A DNA stretch of 64,000 bases, taken from positions 5,187,001-5,251,000 of the forward strand of contig NZ_CP077085.1 of NCBI RefSeq assembly GCF_014268455.2, in the 5' to 3' direction. The translations under genes and the position numbers were made by a program. Origin of the DNA: Pseudomonas shahriarae. Lineage in GTDB: Bacteria; Pseudomonadota; Gammaproteobacteria; Pseudomonadales; Pseudomonadaceae. Under the pieces are notes generated by a model. It was not told the origin of the DNA. It did not search any database and saw only the letters and a list, made by a program, of their open reading frames with translations. This document shows, in pieces, positions 19,022 to 28,139 of this stretch (its first letter is position 1; every line of letters starts with the position of its first letter).

Positions 19022-19291
19022 TTCCTTGTGCAGGTGCAGCGTGGCGCAGGTCTTGTCTTTCAACTGGCCGGAAGCCAGGAAGTGGTCCAGGTGCGCATCG
19101 GTGTGGATGATGCTCACCACCTTAAGGCCCAGGCCCAGCGCGTCGAGCCGCGCCGCGCCAGGATCAGCTCATGGTTGCCATACGGATCGACCACGATGGC
19201 CTTCTTGGTGACCCGCCGATGATTGTGCAGTTGCACTGCAAAGGGCCGACGGGGAAGGTTTCGCGGATCAGTCGGGGGTTGTGGCGTGCAT
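19022..19291 (-). pseudogene. Metallo-beta-lactamase-fold hydrolase remnant, frameshifted and truncated
   Basis: Reading down from the ATG at 19291: MHATTP, then a one-base loss in the C-run shifts the frame to LIRETFPVGPLQCNCTIIG, a second shift leads to VTKKAIVVDPYGNHELILAR, and a third frame gives LGLKVVSIIHTDAHLDHFLASGQLK. This is the start of a YcbL/GloB-like hydrolase; the conserved HTHAHLDH is altered to HTDAHLDH. The gene stops abruptly near 19022 against the DUF202 remnant. It lies 12 bases downstream of ycaO, its presumed operon partner. The 3' limit is approximate. Confidence 0.8.
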
Positions 19292-19303
19292 AAGGACTCC
19301 CTT

Positions 19304-21493
19304 CTAGCTGTTGGCCCGTGCGGCGTGCAGTTTTTTGTAGCTGTCGATCAGCCGCAGGTGTCGATCCAGGCCTTCGAGCTTCATGCTGGTCGGGGTCAAA
19401 CCATGGAACCGCACGCTGCCCTCCACCGAACCAATGGCGGCGTCCATGCGCTCGTTGCCAAACATCCGGCGGAAGTTGGCCTCGTAGTCTTCCAGCTCCA
19501 AATCCTCGTCCAACTGCATCTCCAGCACCGCATTCACTGCCTGGTAGAACAGGCCGCGTTCGACGGTGTTGTCGTTGTATTGCAGGAACATCTCCACCGC
19601 TTCCTTCGCCTCTTCATACTGCTGCAAGGCGAGATAGATCAGCAGCTTCAACTCAAGGATCGTCAACTGGCCCCAAGCCGTGTTGTCGTCAAATTCGATG
19701 CCGATCAGGGTGGTGATATCGGTGTAATCATCCAGTTCACTTTCCACCAGGCGCTCGACCAGCGCTTGCAGGCCGTCTTCATCCAGGCTGTGCAAGTTGA
19801 GGATATCGGCGCGGAAGAACAACGCCTTGTTGGTGTTATCCCAGATCAGGTCGTCAACCGGATAGATTTCCGAATAGTCCGGCACTAGGATGCGGCAGGC
19901 CTTGGCGCCGATATGCTCGTACACCGCCATGTAGACCTGCTTGCCCATGCCTTCGAGAATACCGAACAAAGTCGCGGCCTCTTCGGCGTTGGAGTCTTCG
20001 CCCTGGCCGGAAAAATCCCACTCCACGAACGCGTAATCGGACTTGGCACTGAAGAAGCGCCACGACACCACGCCGCTGGAGTCGATGAAGTGCTCGACAA
20101 AGTTGTTCGGCTCGGTCACCGCATGCCCTTCAAAGGTCGGCTGCGGCAAGTCGTTCAGGCCTTCGAAGCTGCGGCCCTGAAGCAACTCGGTAAGGCTTCG
20201 CTCCAGCGCCACTTCCAGGCTTGGGTGGGCGCCAAACGAGGCAAATACGCCGCCGGTGCGCGGGTTCATCAGGGTCACGCACATCACCGGGAACTCGCCG
20301 CCCAGGGACGCATCCTTGACCAGCACCGGGAAACCCTGCTCTTCCAGGGCCTGGATACCGGCGAGGATGCTTGGGTATTTGGCCAGCACTTCAGCCGGGA
20401 CATCCGGCAAGGCGAATTCACCTTCAATGATTTCGCGCTTCACCGCACGCTCGAAAATCTCCGACAGGCACTGCACCTGGGCCTCAGCCAAGGTGTTACC
20501 GGCACTCATGCCGTTGCTCAGGTAGAGGTTTTCGATGAGGTTGGAGGGGAAATACACCACCTCGCCGTCAGACTGACGCACAAACGGCAGTGAGACGATG
20601 CCACGTTCTTCATTGCCGGAGTTGGTATCGATCAGGTGTGAGCCGCGCAACTCGCCATCGCGGTTGTAGATTTTCAGGCAGTACTCGTCGAGGATTTCCG
20701 TCGGCAGCGCGTCTTTACGGCCGGGCTTGAACCAGCGCTCCTCCGGGTAATGCACAAACGCCGCGTTGGCGATGTCTTCGCCCCAGAACTGGTCGTTGTA
20801 GAAGAAATTGCAGTTCAGGCGCTCGATAAACTCTCCCAGGGCCGACGCCAGTGCGCCTTCCTTGGTCGCGCCCTTGCCGTTGGTAAAGCACATCGGCGAA
20901 TGGGCATCGCGGATATGCAACGACCAGACATTGGGCACGATATTGCGCCACGAGGCGATTTCAATCTTCATGCCCAGGCCCGCGAGAATGGCCGACATGT
21001 TGGCGATGGTCTGCTCCAGCGGCAGGTCCTTGCCCGCGATGAAGGTGCCCGCGTCTGACGCAGCCGCCGGCATCAGCAACGCCTGGGCGTCGGCGTCGAG
21101 GTTTTCCACCTCTTCGATAACAAACTCGGGCCCGGCCTGTACCACTTTCTTGACCGTGCAGCGGTCAATGGAGCGCAGGATGCCCTGGCGATCCTTGTCG
21201 GAAATATCCGCCGGCAACTCGACCTGAATCTTGAAGATCTGGTTGTAGCGGTTTTCCGGGTCGACAATATTGTTCTGCGACAGGCGGATATTGTCCGTGG
21301 GGATATTGCGCGTGCTGCAGTACAACTTCACAAAGTAAGCCGCACACAACGCCGACGAAGCCAGGAAGTAGTCGAACGGACCGGGGGCCGAGCCATCGCC
21401 CTTGTAGCGAATCGGCTGGTCGGCCACCACGGTGAAGTCATCGAACTTGGCTTCAAGCCGGAGGTTGTCGAGAAAATTGACCTTGATTTCCAT
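19304..21493 (-). CDS. ycaO: OsmC domain / YcaO domain fusion protein
   Basis: A 729-aa protein. Residues 1-140 form an OsmC-like domain (GPFDYFLASSALCAAYFVK, Cys49). The YcaO ATP-grasp-like cyclodehydratase domain follows from about 165 to 580, with the glutamates of GEFIERL and SEIFERAVKREI that bind Mg-ATP in the family. The C-terminal 130 residues are acidic and helical. E. coli YcaO is tied genetically to RimO beta-methylthiolation of ribosomal protein S12; the peptide-azoline chemistry of other YcaO proteins is not implied here because no precursor gene is nearby. The hydrolase gene that followed it has been broken by the island junction. Confidence 0.9.
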   Translation of the reverse strand: MEIKVNFLDNLRLEAKFDDFTVVADQPIRYKGDGSAPGPFDYFLASSALCAAYFVKLYCSTRNIPTDNIRLSQNNIVDPENRYNQIFKIQVELPADISDKDRQGILRSIDRCTVKKVVQAGPEFVIEEVENLDADAQALLMPAAASDAGTFIAGKDLPLEQTIANMSAILAGLGMKIEIASWRNIVPNVWSLHIRDAHSPMCFTNGKGATKEGALASALGEFIERLNCNFFYNDQFWGEDIANAAFVHYPEERWFKPGRKDALPTEILDEYCLKIYNRDGELRGSHLIDTNSGNEERGIVSLPFVRQSDGEVVYFPSNLIENLYLSNGMSAGNTLAEAQVQCLSEIFERAVKREIIEGEFALPDVPAEVLAKYPSILAGIQALEEQGFPVLVKDASLGGEFPVMCVTLMNPRTGGVFASFGAHPSLEVALERSLTELLQGRSFEGLNDLPQPTFEGHAVTEPNNFVEHFIDSSGVVSWRFFSAKSDYAFVEWDFSGQGEDSNAEEAATLFGILEGMGKQVYMAVYEHIGAKACRILVPDYSEIYPVDDLIWDNTNKALFFRADILNLHSLDEDGLQALVERLVESELDDYTDITTLIGIEFDDNTAWGQLTILELKLLIYLALQQYEEAKEAVEMFLQYNDNTVERGLFYQAVNAVLEMQLDEDLELEDYEANFRRMFGNERMDAAIGSVEGSVRFHGLTPTSMKLEGLDRHLRLIDSYKKLHAARANS

Positions 21494-21565
21494 GCGGGAT
21501 TACCAGAATAGCGGAGCAAACGAATTGGCCGCCATTATCCGGCTTTTACGGCGCAAGTCTCCCCC

Positions 21566-24304
21566 TTACCCCAACAACCCCATCTCCTGCGCCCGCGCGA
21601 CTGCCTGGGTGCGGCGCTCGACCCCCAGTTTGCTGTTGATATGACTGGCGTGGGTCTTGACGGTGTGCAGCGAGATAAACAGCTGGTTGCTGATTTCCTG
21701 GTTGGAGCACCCTTGGGCGATCAACTGCAGCACTGCCAGCTCACGGGCGCTCAAGGTTTCGCTGGAATGGCTGGTTTCGACTGGCTCGCGCGGGGCAACC
21801 GCCGGCAGCAGGGCCCAGAGGCTTTGCCGCATCAAATCGTTCGGCGCCTGGCCCAGTTGCTCGCGTACCCAGTCGGGATAACGTTCCAACAGGCGCTGGA
21901 AGGGTTGCAACGCGCCACCGCTGGCCATTTGCAAGGCGCGGGCAAACAGCGGCCGGGCTGACATTGCCTGGCCGTCATCCAGCAACAACAGCACGTGCTG
22001 GTTCAGGGCCATCACCGCGATCATCTGCTGGCCTTTGCCTTCGGCTTGCCGCGCCAACCCATCGAGTCGACGCCGGGCGCTTTCGCACTGGCCACGAATA
22101 GCATCCAGGGCCGCCTGTTGCAGTTCGATATGTTGCGCCAGGTGCGGATGAAACTCCGGGGCGGCGGCAGCCTGCTCGCCGTTATAGGTTTGCCCCAGGC
22201 GCACCAGCCAGGCATCGGCCAGGTCGGTACGGCCCTGGGCCAGCCACAACTCGCATTTGATCAGGGTGATCATGGCCAGGTAGTAGATCGGCGGCACGTC
22301 CCAGATATGCATCAAGCGCTCGGCTTCGGCCAGTTCGGCAAAGGCCTTGGGAAAATCGCCACGGCGCCCCTCAAGGTTGGCGATGACACAGTAGCCGATC
22401 AACACGCTGATATCCCGGCAGGCGCGGGCTTCGGCAAGCCCTGTACGCAAACGCAACAGGCCGGCCTCCGGCTGGCAACGCATCAGCAGCAGGAACCCTT
22501 CATACAACGACAGGCGTGCGCGCACCGCATACAGGCGCTGGGATGCCAGGCCCTGCAAGCGTTGCAGGCCCTCGCGCACCTCCTCCAGGGAACGCAGGAT
22601 TTCCCCACGCGCCTGCAGCACCCGTGCCCGGTCGTAATGGGCCAGGGCCTCGAACAGCGGGTTGCCGACGCGTTGCGCCAGTTCCAGGGATTCGCGATTC
22701 AAGCCCCGCGCACGCCACAGGTCGGCGTCGACGATGGCCAGGTTCGACAAGGTCGACAGGCACATCAAACGCTGGCCGTAACGCTTGTGCGGCAGGCTTT
22801 CCAGGGCCTCTGTGCAATACAAGTGGGTCAGTTCCCGGTCGCCGCGCCCACGGGCGATGATGCCGCTGAGGGCCAGCCACTGGGCGAGCATCGACTTCTG
22901 CGCAGTGGCCGACGGTGCCGGCAGGAAGCGGCTGAGATGGCTGGACAACTCTTCCGCCGCATCCAACTGGCAAGCCAGCCCCAGCGCCCAGCTATAGAGC
23001 ACGATCAAGCGCGGCGTGCTGATCAACAGGCTGTCGGGCAAGTCCATCTTCCAGCGCAGGAGCATGCCGACGTTCTGCTCGGCCAGCAGTTGTTCTTCGG
23101 ACAGGTTCTGCACCAGATTCGCCGCCACATCCGGATGCCCGGCACGCAGTGCTTGCTCCACGGCCTCATCGAGCAAGCCCTGGGCGTTGAACCAGCGGCA
23201 GGCGCGCAGGTGCAGGCTGGCGGCCGGCAACATCGCATTTGGCGAGCGCCGGGTGCGCAGTAAATCGGAAAACAGGTGGTGATAACGGTACCAGTGGCCC
23301 TGCTCGTCCAGCGGCACCAGGAACACCTGATGGGCTTGCAGGTAGCGCAGGATTTCCGCGCTGTCATGGGCCTCGCGCACGGCATCGCACAACTCGCTGC
23401 AAAAACGCTCCTGGGAGGCCGTGTCGTAAAGGAAGGCCTGGACTTCCGGCGGCAGGCAGTCGATCACCTCTTCCAGCAGATAGTCACGGATCAGCCCCTC
23501 CCCACCATGCAGGCCCTGGGGCAAGTCGGCCTCGTTGCCGGCTTCGGAGGCCGCCAGCAACCAGAAACGCAGGCCGGCCACCCAGCCTTCGCTGCGACGG
23601 ATCAGGTTGTCCAAGGCTTCACCGCGCAACGAGCTGCTATGACTCTCGAGCAAGGCCAGGGATTCGTCGTTGGTCAGGCGCAGGTCTTGTTCATGCAACT
23701 CCAGCAGATGCCGGGACAAACGCAACCGTGCCAAATGCCAGTCGGGACGCTGGCGGCTGGTGACCAGCACCAACAGGCCATCGGGCAAATGGTTGAGAAA
23801 GAATTGCAGGCAGCGATCCAGCACCGGGCCCTGGGCCAGGTGGTAGTCATCCAGCACCAGTAGTAACGGGGTACGTGTGGACAGGTGGACGGTCAATTCG
23901 TCGAGCAGGCCATCAAGCCACTCTTCAAAGGCAAACGGCTGATGGCGCTGGCGCATTTTCAACAAACCCAGGGCCTGGGTGCCGACCTGCGGGAAATACT
24001 GCTGCAAACCTTCCAGCAGGCGCTCAAGGAAGCGTCCCGGATCACTGTCCCGCGAACTGAGGCCCAGCCACAGGCTATGCCAGTGATCAGGCAGGCTTTG
24101 GCAGAACTCCACCGCCAGCGAGCTCTTGCCAAACCCGGCCGGCGCGCTGACCAGTAATAGACGCCCGTCCAGGCCGGCGCTCAAGCGCTCGCACAAACGC
24201 GGGCGCAGCACATAGCCATCGGGCAGCGGGGGTCGGTAGAAGCGCCCTTCCAGCGTGGGGATTATCGCACTGGCAGGCCCTTGGATTGGGGACAGATCAG
24301 TCAT
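21566..24304 (-). CDS. MalT-like LuxR-family transcriptional activator (STAND ATPase)
   Basis: A large 912-aa regulator. It has an N-terminal ATPase with Walker A APAGFGKS at 54-61 and Walker B-like LLLVLDDYH near 160, a long tetratricopeptide-like helical region (about 400-830), and a C-terminal LuxR helix-turn-helix (LSARELAVLQLIAQGCSNQEISNQL, HTVKTH). Such proteins sense a small inducer and activate nearby catabolic genes. The ATG at 24304 (MTDLSPIQG) is chosen by comparison with family N-termini; two earlier in-frame ATGs exist and none has a strong ribosome-binding site. The DUF1329, DUF1302 and acyl-CoA ligase genes lie just upstream on the same strand and are its likely targets. Confidence 0.85.
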   Translation of the reverse strand: MTDLSPIQGPASAIIPTLEGRFYRPPLPDGYVLRPRLCERLSAGLDGRLLLVSAPAGFGKSSLAVEFCQSLPDHWHSLWLGLSSRDSDPGRFLERLLEGLQQYFPQVGTQALGLLKMRQRHQPFAFEEWLDGLLDELTVHLSTRTPLLLVLDDYHLAQGPVLDRCLQFFLNHLPDGLLVLVTSRQRPDWHLARLRLSRHLLELHEQDLRLTNDESLALLESHSSSLRGEALDNLIRRSEGWVAGLRFWLLAASEAGNEADLPQGLHGGEGLIRDYLLEEVIDCLPPEVQAFLYDTASQERFCSELCDAVREAHDSAEILRYLQAHQVFLVPLDEQGHWYRYHHLFSDLLRTRRSPNAMLPAASLHLRACRWFNAQGLLDEAVEQALRAGHPDVAANLVQNLSEEQLLAEQNVGMLLRWKMDLPDSLLISTPRLIVLYSWALGLACQLDAAEELSSHLSRFLPAPSATAQKSMLAQWLALSGIIARGRGDRELTHLYCTEALESLPHKRYGQRLMCLSTLSNLAIVDADLWRARGLNRESLELAQRVGNPLFEALAHYDRARVLQARGEILRSLEEVREGLQRLQGLASQRLYAVRARLSLYEGFLLLMRCQPEAGLLRLRTGLAEARACRDISVLIGYCVIANLEGRRGDFPKAFAELAEAERLMHIWDVPPIYYLAMITLIKCELWLAQGRTDLADAWLVRLGQTYNGEQAAAAPEFHPHLAQHIELQQAALDAIRGQCESARRRLDGLARQAEGKGQQMIAVMALNQHVLLLLDDGQAMSARPLFARALQMASGGALQPFQRLLERYPDWVREQLGQAPNDLMRQSLWALLPAVAPREPVETSHSSETLSARELAVLQLIAQGCSNQEISNQLFISLHTVKTHASHINSKLGVERRTQAVARAQEMGLLG

Positions 24305-24453
24305 CGCCGGGCTCTTGTAGTAGGCTGTGGTCGGCATTGCAGATGTCCGCAGACTAGCGTTAAAAGCCGTCGCTTTGTAGATCTTTGCAACATTTGTCTG
24401 AAAAAGACTACAACAAGAAATAACCAACTATTTTCCGGATGCCCAAAAACAAA

Positions 24454-24513
24454 TGTGGGGATGGGCTTGTGTGGGAGCGGACTTGCCCGCTCCCACACAA
24501 GCCCACCCCCACA
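24454..24513. repeat. REP-type palindrome, probable terminator
   Basis: The arms 24462-24480 and 24487-24505 are perfect 19-bp inverted copies containing GTGTGGGAGCGG; with flanking near-matches the hairpin spans about 60 bases. It lies between the regulator start and the DUF1329 stop. The core is the Pseudomonas REP sequence seen six more times in this window. Confidence 0.85.
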
Positions 24514-24536
24514 GGTGCGGACTTGTCTAGCGCTGT

Positions 24537-25901
24537 TTAGCGAACACCATCCTGACGCAGAGCCGCCGGGGTGAAGTCGCTGGTGGTGGCAGTGAAGCCG
24601 AAGTCATAGGCCTGTTTCTCTTCGTTCTTCATGCCCAGGGCCAGGTAGCGGCCGGACTGCAGGTCGTAGAGGGTTTCGAGGGCGTACCACGGCACTTGCT
24701 TGTCGTAGTAGTTCTCGCCATGGGCTTCCGCTACACGCCACAGTTGGCCACGACCGTCGTAATGGTCGATCACCGCTGCTTGCCAGGTGTCTTCGTCGAT
24801 GTAGAAGTCACGCTTGGCATAGATATGGCGCTGGCCTTCCTTCAAGGTGGCGACCACGTGCCAGACGCGGCGCAGTTCATAACGCGCCAGGTCCTGGTTG
24901 ATGTGGCCGGCCTTGATGATGTCGGCGTACTTGAGCTTCGGATCGTCGAGTTTGTAGCTGTTGGAGGCGATGTAGATTTCCTTCTTGCCTTCCAGCTTCC
25001 AGTCGTAGCGATCCGGAGCGCCGTTGTACATGTCGAGGTTGTCGGAAGTCCGCAGGCCATCGGCGGCAGTCCCCGGCCCGTCATAGGACACTTGCGGCGC
25101 GCGGCGCACACGACGCTGGCCGGCGTTATAGACCCACGCGGCGCGCGGTTCCTTTACCTGGTCCAGGGTTTCGTGCACCAGCAATACACCACCGGCCAGA
25201 CGCGCAGGAGCGGTCACTTTCTGCTTGAAGTAGAACAGGATGTTGCCCGGATTTGCCGGATCGTAATCCTTCATCTTGTCGCGGAACACGAACTGGTCCT
25301 GGAAGTACACCAGGCTGTACGAGCCGTTGGCCTGTGGCGTGGCCTGGGTTACCAGGCGTGTCACGCTGCCGCCGCGATAACGGGTGATGTGGTTCCAGAT
25401 CACCTCGACCCCGCTTTTCGGGATTGGGAACGGAATCGCGGTTTCGAAGTTTTCCAGGCCGTTACCACCGCCTACCAGGTTGGTGCTGGTGGCGTTTTTC
25501 TTGATGGAGGCGAACACTTGCGCCGGCACGGTGGCACCGCGATGGGTGGTGTACACCGGCATCTTGAAGGTTTCAGGGTAGCGCTTGAACATCGCGTACT
25601 GCCCCGGCGCCAGCTTGTCTTTGTACTGCTCGACGTTCTGCGCGGTGATGATGAACTGCGGCTGCTCGCTGGCATACGGGTTGGCCAGGAAGCCTTTGGC
25701 GTCCACGGCGCCGGCGTTGGTTGGCAGGGCTTTCCAGGCAGGGATGGTGCCGGCAGCGTTGCCGGCCATTTCCGCGCCCATCGGGGTCAACGTGGTGCCC
25801 AGCTTGGCGGCTTCATCCGCCGAGACGGCCGCCATGACGCTGCTGGCCATGATCGACAGTCCCAGCACACCCACGTGCAACAGACTTTTGGTTATTTTCA
25901 T
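24537..25901 (-). CDS. DUF1329 periplasmic/outer-membrane-associated protein
   Basis: A 454-aa exported protein with a signal peptide ending near SVMAA (residue 25). The mature part matches DUF1329, a LolB-like fold family almost always encoded next to DUF1302 proteins. Recognisable stretches are WNHITRYRGGSV near 166 and RRVWHVVATLKEGQRH near 345. The pair is repeatedly found with genes for catabolism or uptake of hydrophobic compounds, so transport of a lipid or terpenoid-like substrate is plausible, but no substrate can be read from the sequence. It ends a DUF1302-DUF1329 operon. Confidence 0.85.
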   Translation of the reverse strand: MKITKSLLHVGVLGLSIMASSVMAAVSADEAAKLGTTLTPMGAEMAGNAAGTIPAWKALPTNAGAVDAKGFLANPYASEQPQFIITAQNVEQYKDKLAPGQYAMFKRYPETFKMPVYTTHRGATVPAQVFASIKKNATSTNLVGGGNGLENFETAIPFPIPKSGVEVIWNHITRYRGGSVTRLVTQATPQANGSYSLVYFQDQFVFRDKMKDYDPANPGNILFYFKQKVTAPARLAGGVLLVHETLDQVKEPRAAWVYNAGQRRVRRAPQVSYDGPGTAADGLRTSDNLDMYNGAPDRYDWKLEGKKEIYIASNSYKLDDPKLKYADIIKAGHINQDLARYELRRVWHVVATLKEGQRHIYAKRDFYIDEDTWQAAVIDHYDGRGQLWRVAEAHGENYYDKQVPWYALETLYDLQSGRYLALGMKNEEKQAYDFGFTATTSDFTPAALRQDGVR

Positions 25902-25929
25902 GTTCTGGTCTTCCTGAAATGCAGTGTAC

Positions 25930-27804
25930 TTAGAAGTTCGCGCCGAAACTCAGGGCCACGAAATCGCGGTCAACCGAGGTGTTGTAGTCGCCACCAAAGA
26001 AGTTGGTGTAGGCCAGGCTCGCCGTGTAGGTGTTCTGGTATTCCGCGTCCAGCCCCAGGCTCACCGCTTTGCGACCTTCTTCAAAGTTGCCGCCAGGACC
26101 TGGCGAGTAACCGTTCACATCATGGGACCACGCCACGTTAGGCTTGAGGTTCACGCCGGCGAAGACATCCGGGTATTCCCAGATTGCCCGGCCACGGTAG
26201 CCCCAGGAAGTGGCGGTAGTGAAGCCATCATTGTTGCAATTGGCAGTAAGGTTGCTGGCATCGGTGCCAGGTCCGGCACCGGCAATTGTTCCGCCGTTAA
26301 GCGTTGCACAAAGAGCGCCTTGCCCAGGGCCATACACCGGATCACGCCCGTAACGTGCTTTGTTACTGCTTTCCAGGCCACCGACGTGGGTCACGCCCAC
26401 TTCACCGACCAACGTCAAGCGACTTGCTCCCATCACTTGATCGAAGAAGTGCGTAAAGGTCGTCTGGAACTGGGTAACTTCCTTACGCCGGTAGCCGTTC
26501 AGATCCTGGTCAGCAGAGCCTTTAAGTGGCGAAGCGTCCCCCAGGCCCAACAGCGGCGTTACGCCCGCATACAAAATATCGGTGGTATTGAGTTGCACTG
26601 GCGCATTCGGCCGATAGCTCAATTCACCACTCCAGGCGGTCCCTGTCGCCAGCGTGGTGGAGAAGCTCAAGCCATACAGCCGAATATCCTCCGGGTACTC
26701 GACAAAGTAGCTGGAGTTACCGGCCACAATGAGAGGACGCAACTGACTGGCGCCAGGTGTAAACGTCAATGCGTTAGCTGCTGCGTAGGTCGCAGCGGAG
26801 GCGCCCCTGGCGCTGAAAATCGGCGCACGGCTGTGATAGTTCATGAAATACGCGCCGAACTCAGTATCCAGCGGCTCAAAGTTGTAGTGCATCGCCACGC
26901 CGAACTGACCGCTATCACGTGCGTCGCGATCAGGGCCACGCTTGACCAGCACACCCTCCTCATTGATGTTCACGCCAAACGCGTTCATCAACGGCAAACC
27001 ACCGCCCGCCGCGATCACTGAACGCTTGCTGAGCAAGCGCAAGTTATCGTTGCAGCCGTCAGCAATCACATCCGGCTGCGAGAAGAATGTCCCGCAGTTG
27101 TCGGTGATCGTCTGATCCCATTCCAACTGGTAGAACGCTTCTGCCGACAGGTTATCGGTCAAGGATTGCGACACGTAGAACATGTTGACCGGAATCAGGC
27201 CTTCCTTGATTTCGGCGCCCGGACGACGGAACGCAGACACGTCGATCGGGTTGACGGAGTTGATACCACCGCCAATGAAAGTACTTTCACCCCAGCTCAC
27301 TACTTGCTTACCAAAACGCACCGAACCCGGCGCATCGGCAATGGAGTAGTTGTGGTAGATGAACGCATCGAGAATCTGCCCGCCGGAAGACTTGGCGCCC
27401 TCTTTGCGATTGTGGTCGCTGATGTCCTTGAACTCGCGGCCTTCATCCTTGAGTTCGAAGTCGTACCAGTATTTGCCACGCACGAATACACCGGTATCGC
27501 CGTACTTCAGTTCCAGGTCATGGATGCCCTTGAAGATCTTCGAGAACGTCTCCCCGCGCTTGAAGTTCAAGTGACCGTCATCGGAGGTCTGCGACAGCCC
27601 CTTGCCACCGTTGTTGACACCAATCAGGTCGCGATCGGGCTTGGCCGTGCTCCAGCTGGCCCCCACCGACAGGGACGAGTCGAAGCTGCCTTCGACCTCA
27701 CCAATGTTGAAACTGACGCCGAATGCGGGCCCGGCGAGGGTCGAGGCAAGACTGACCGCCAGGGGTAATCTCGCCCGGCGCCAGAACTGATTTACTGAGG
27801 TCAT
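25930..27804 (-). CDS. DUF1302 outer-membrane beta-barrel protein
   Basis: A 624-aa protein with an N-terminal signal region (about 1-30, cleavage near GPAFG) and alternating aromatic/polar strands throughout, ending in a terminal Phe (FVALSFGANF), the signature of a BAM-inserted barrel. The stretch FNIGEVEGSFDSSLSVGASW is the DUF1302 N-terminal motif. It lies 28 bases upstream of the DUF1329 gene on the same strand. It is probably the channel of a two-protein uptake or export system for a hydrophobic compound; the substrate is unknown. Confidence 0.86.
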   Translation of the reverse strand: MTSVNQFWRRARLPLAVSLASTLAGPAFGVSFNIGEVEGSFDSSLSVGASWSTAKPDRDLIGVNNGGKGLSQTSDDGHLNFKRGETFSKIFKGIHDLELKYGDTGVFVRGKYWYDFELKDEGREFKDISDHNRKEGAKSSGGQILDAFIYHNYSIADAPGSVRFGKQVVSWGESTFIGGGINSVNPIDVSAFRRPGAEIKEGLIPVNMFYVSQSLTDNLSAEAFYQLEWDQTITDNCGTFFSQPDVIADGCNDNLRLLSKRSVIAAGGGLPLMNAFGVNINEEGVLVKRGPDRDARDSGQFGVAMHYNFEPLDTEFGAYFMNYHSRAPIFSARGASAATYAAANALTFTPGASQLRPLIVAGNSSYFVEYPEDIRLYGLSFSTTLATGTAWSGELSYRPNAPVQLNTTDILYAGVTPLLGLGDASPLKGSADQDLNGYRRKEVTQFQTTFTHFFDQVMGASRLTLVGEVGVTHVGGLESSNKARYGRDPVYGPGQGALCATLNGGTIAGAGPGTDASNLTANCNNDGFTTATSWGYRGRAIWEYPDVFAGVNLKPNVAWSHDVNGYSPGPGGNFEEGRKAVSLGLDAEYQNTYTASLAYTNFFGGDYNTSVDRDFVALSFGANF

Positions 27805-28139
27805 CGACGCTACTCCATGTGCATTTTATTGTTATGGCAGTGAGCCTTTTCAAACACGCTTGTAACGGCCGGAATACAACGATTCCAATGCCAGACAGCC
27901 ACCGGACCACCCAGGACCGCAGCGCCGCATCCTTGAAAAACTCTGGGAGGGACTATAGCCAGCAGGGGGTACCGCTTGATCCCTCTAAAGTGTGATTTGC
28001 ATCACCAACCCGTCTGCGACAGCCCTTTCGCCATGTCAGCGAGGGCTGACGCAAAAGAGGATGGCTGAAATTCGGCAAATGACAAGGCGAAGGCTTGTAA
28101 TAGAGCATTGCCGTGCCCGAACGGGCACGGCACAAGGGC
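27805..28139. other. Intergenic region between DUF1302 and acyl-CoA ligase genes
   Basis: A 335-bp gap. Near the ligase stop is a perfect 10-bp hairpin, GCCGTGCCCG/CGGGCACGGC, at 28110-28131 with a two-base loop. It probably ends the ligase transcript, although no T-run follows. The rest should hold the promoter and regulator site of the DUF1302-DUF1329 operon; no clear motif was identified. Confidence 0.55.
28110..28131 (-). terminator. GC-rich hairpin after the acyl-CoA ligase gene
   Basis: Perfect 10-bp stem with loop AA, nine bases past the ligase stop codon. No U-tract follows on the reverse strand, so it may act as a 3' stabiliser or weak terminator. Confidence 0.5.

Noticed and set aside
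21995..23263. A 422-codon forward open frame inside the LuxR regulator gene
   Set aside because: Antisense shadow of the regulator; composition is rich in Gln, Gly and Ala without motif.
24696..27021. Long forward open frames across the DUF1329 and DUF1302 genes
   Set aside because: They are complements of real genes on the reverse strand and contain no recognisable domain, start signal or signal peptide.
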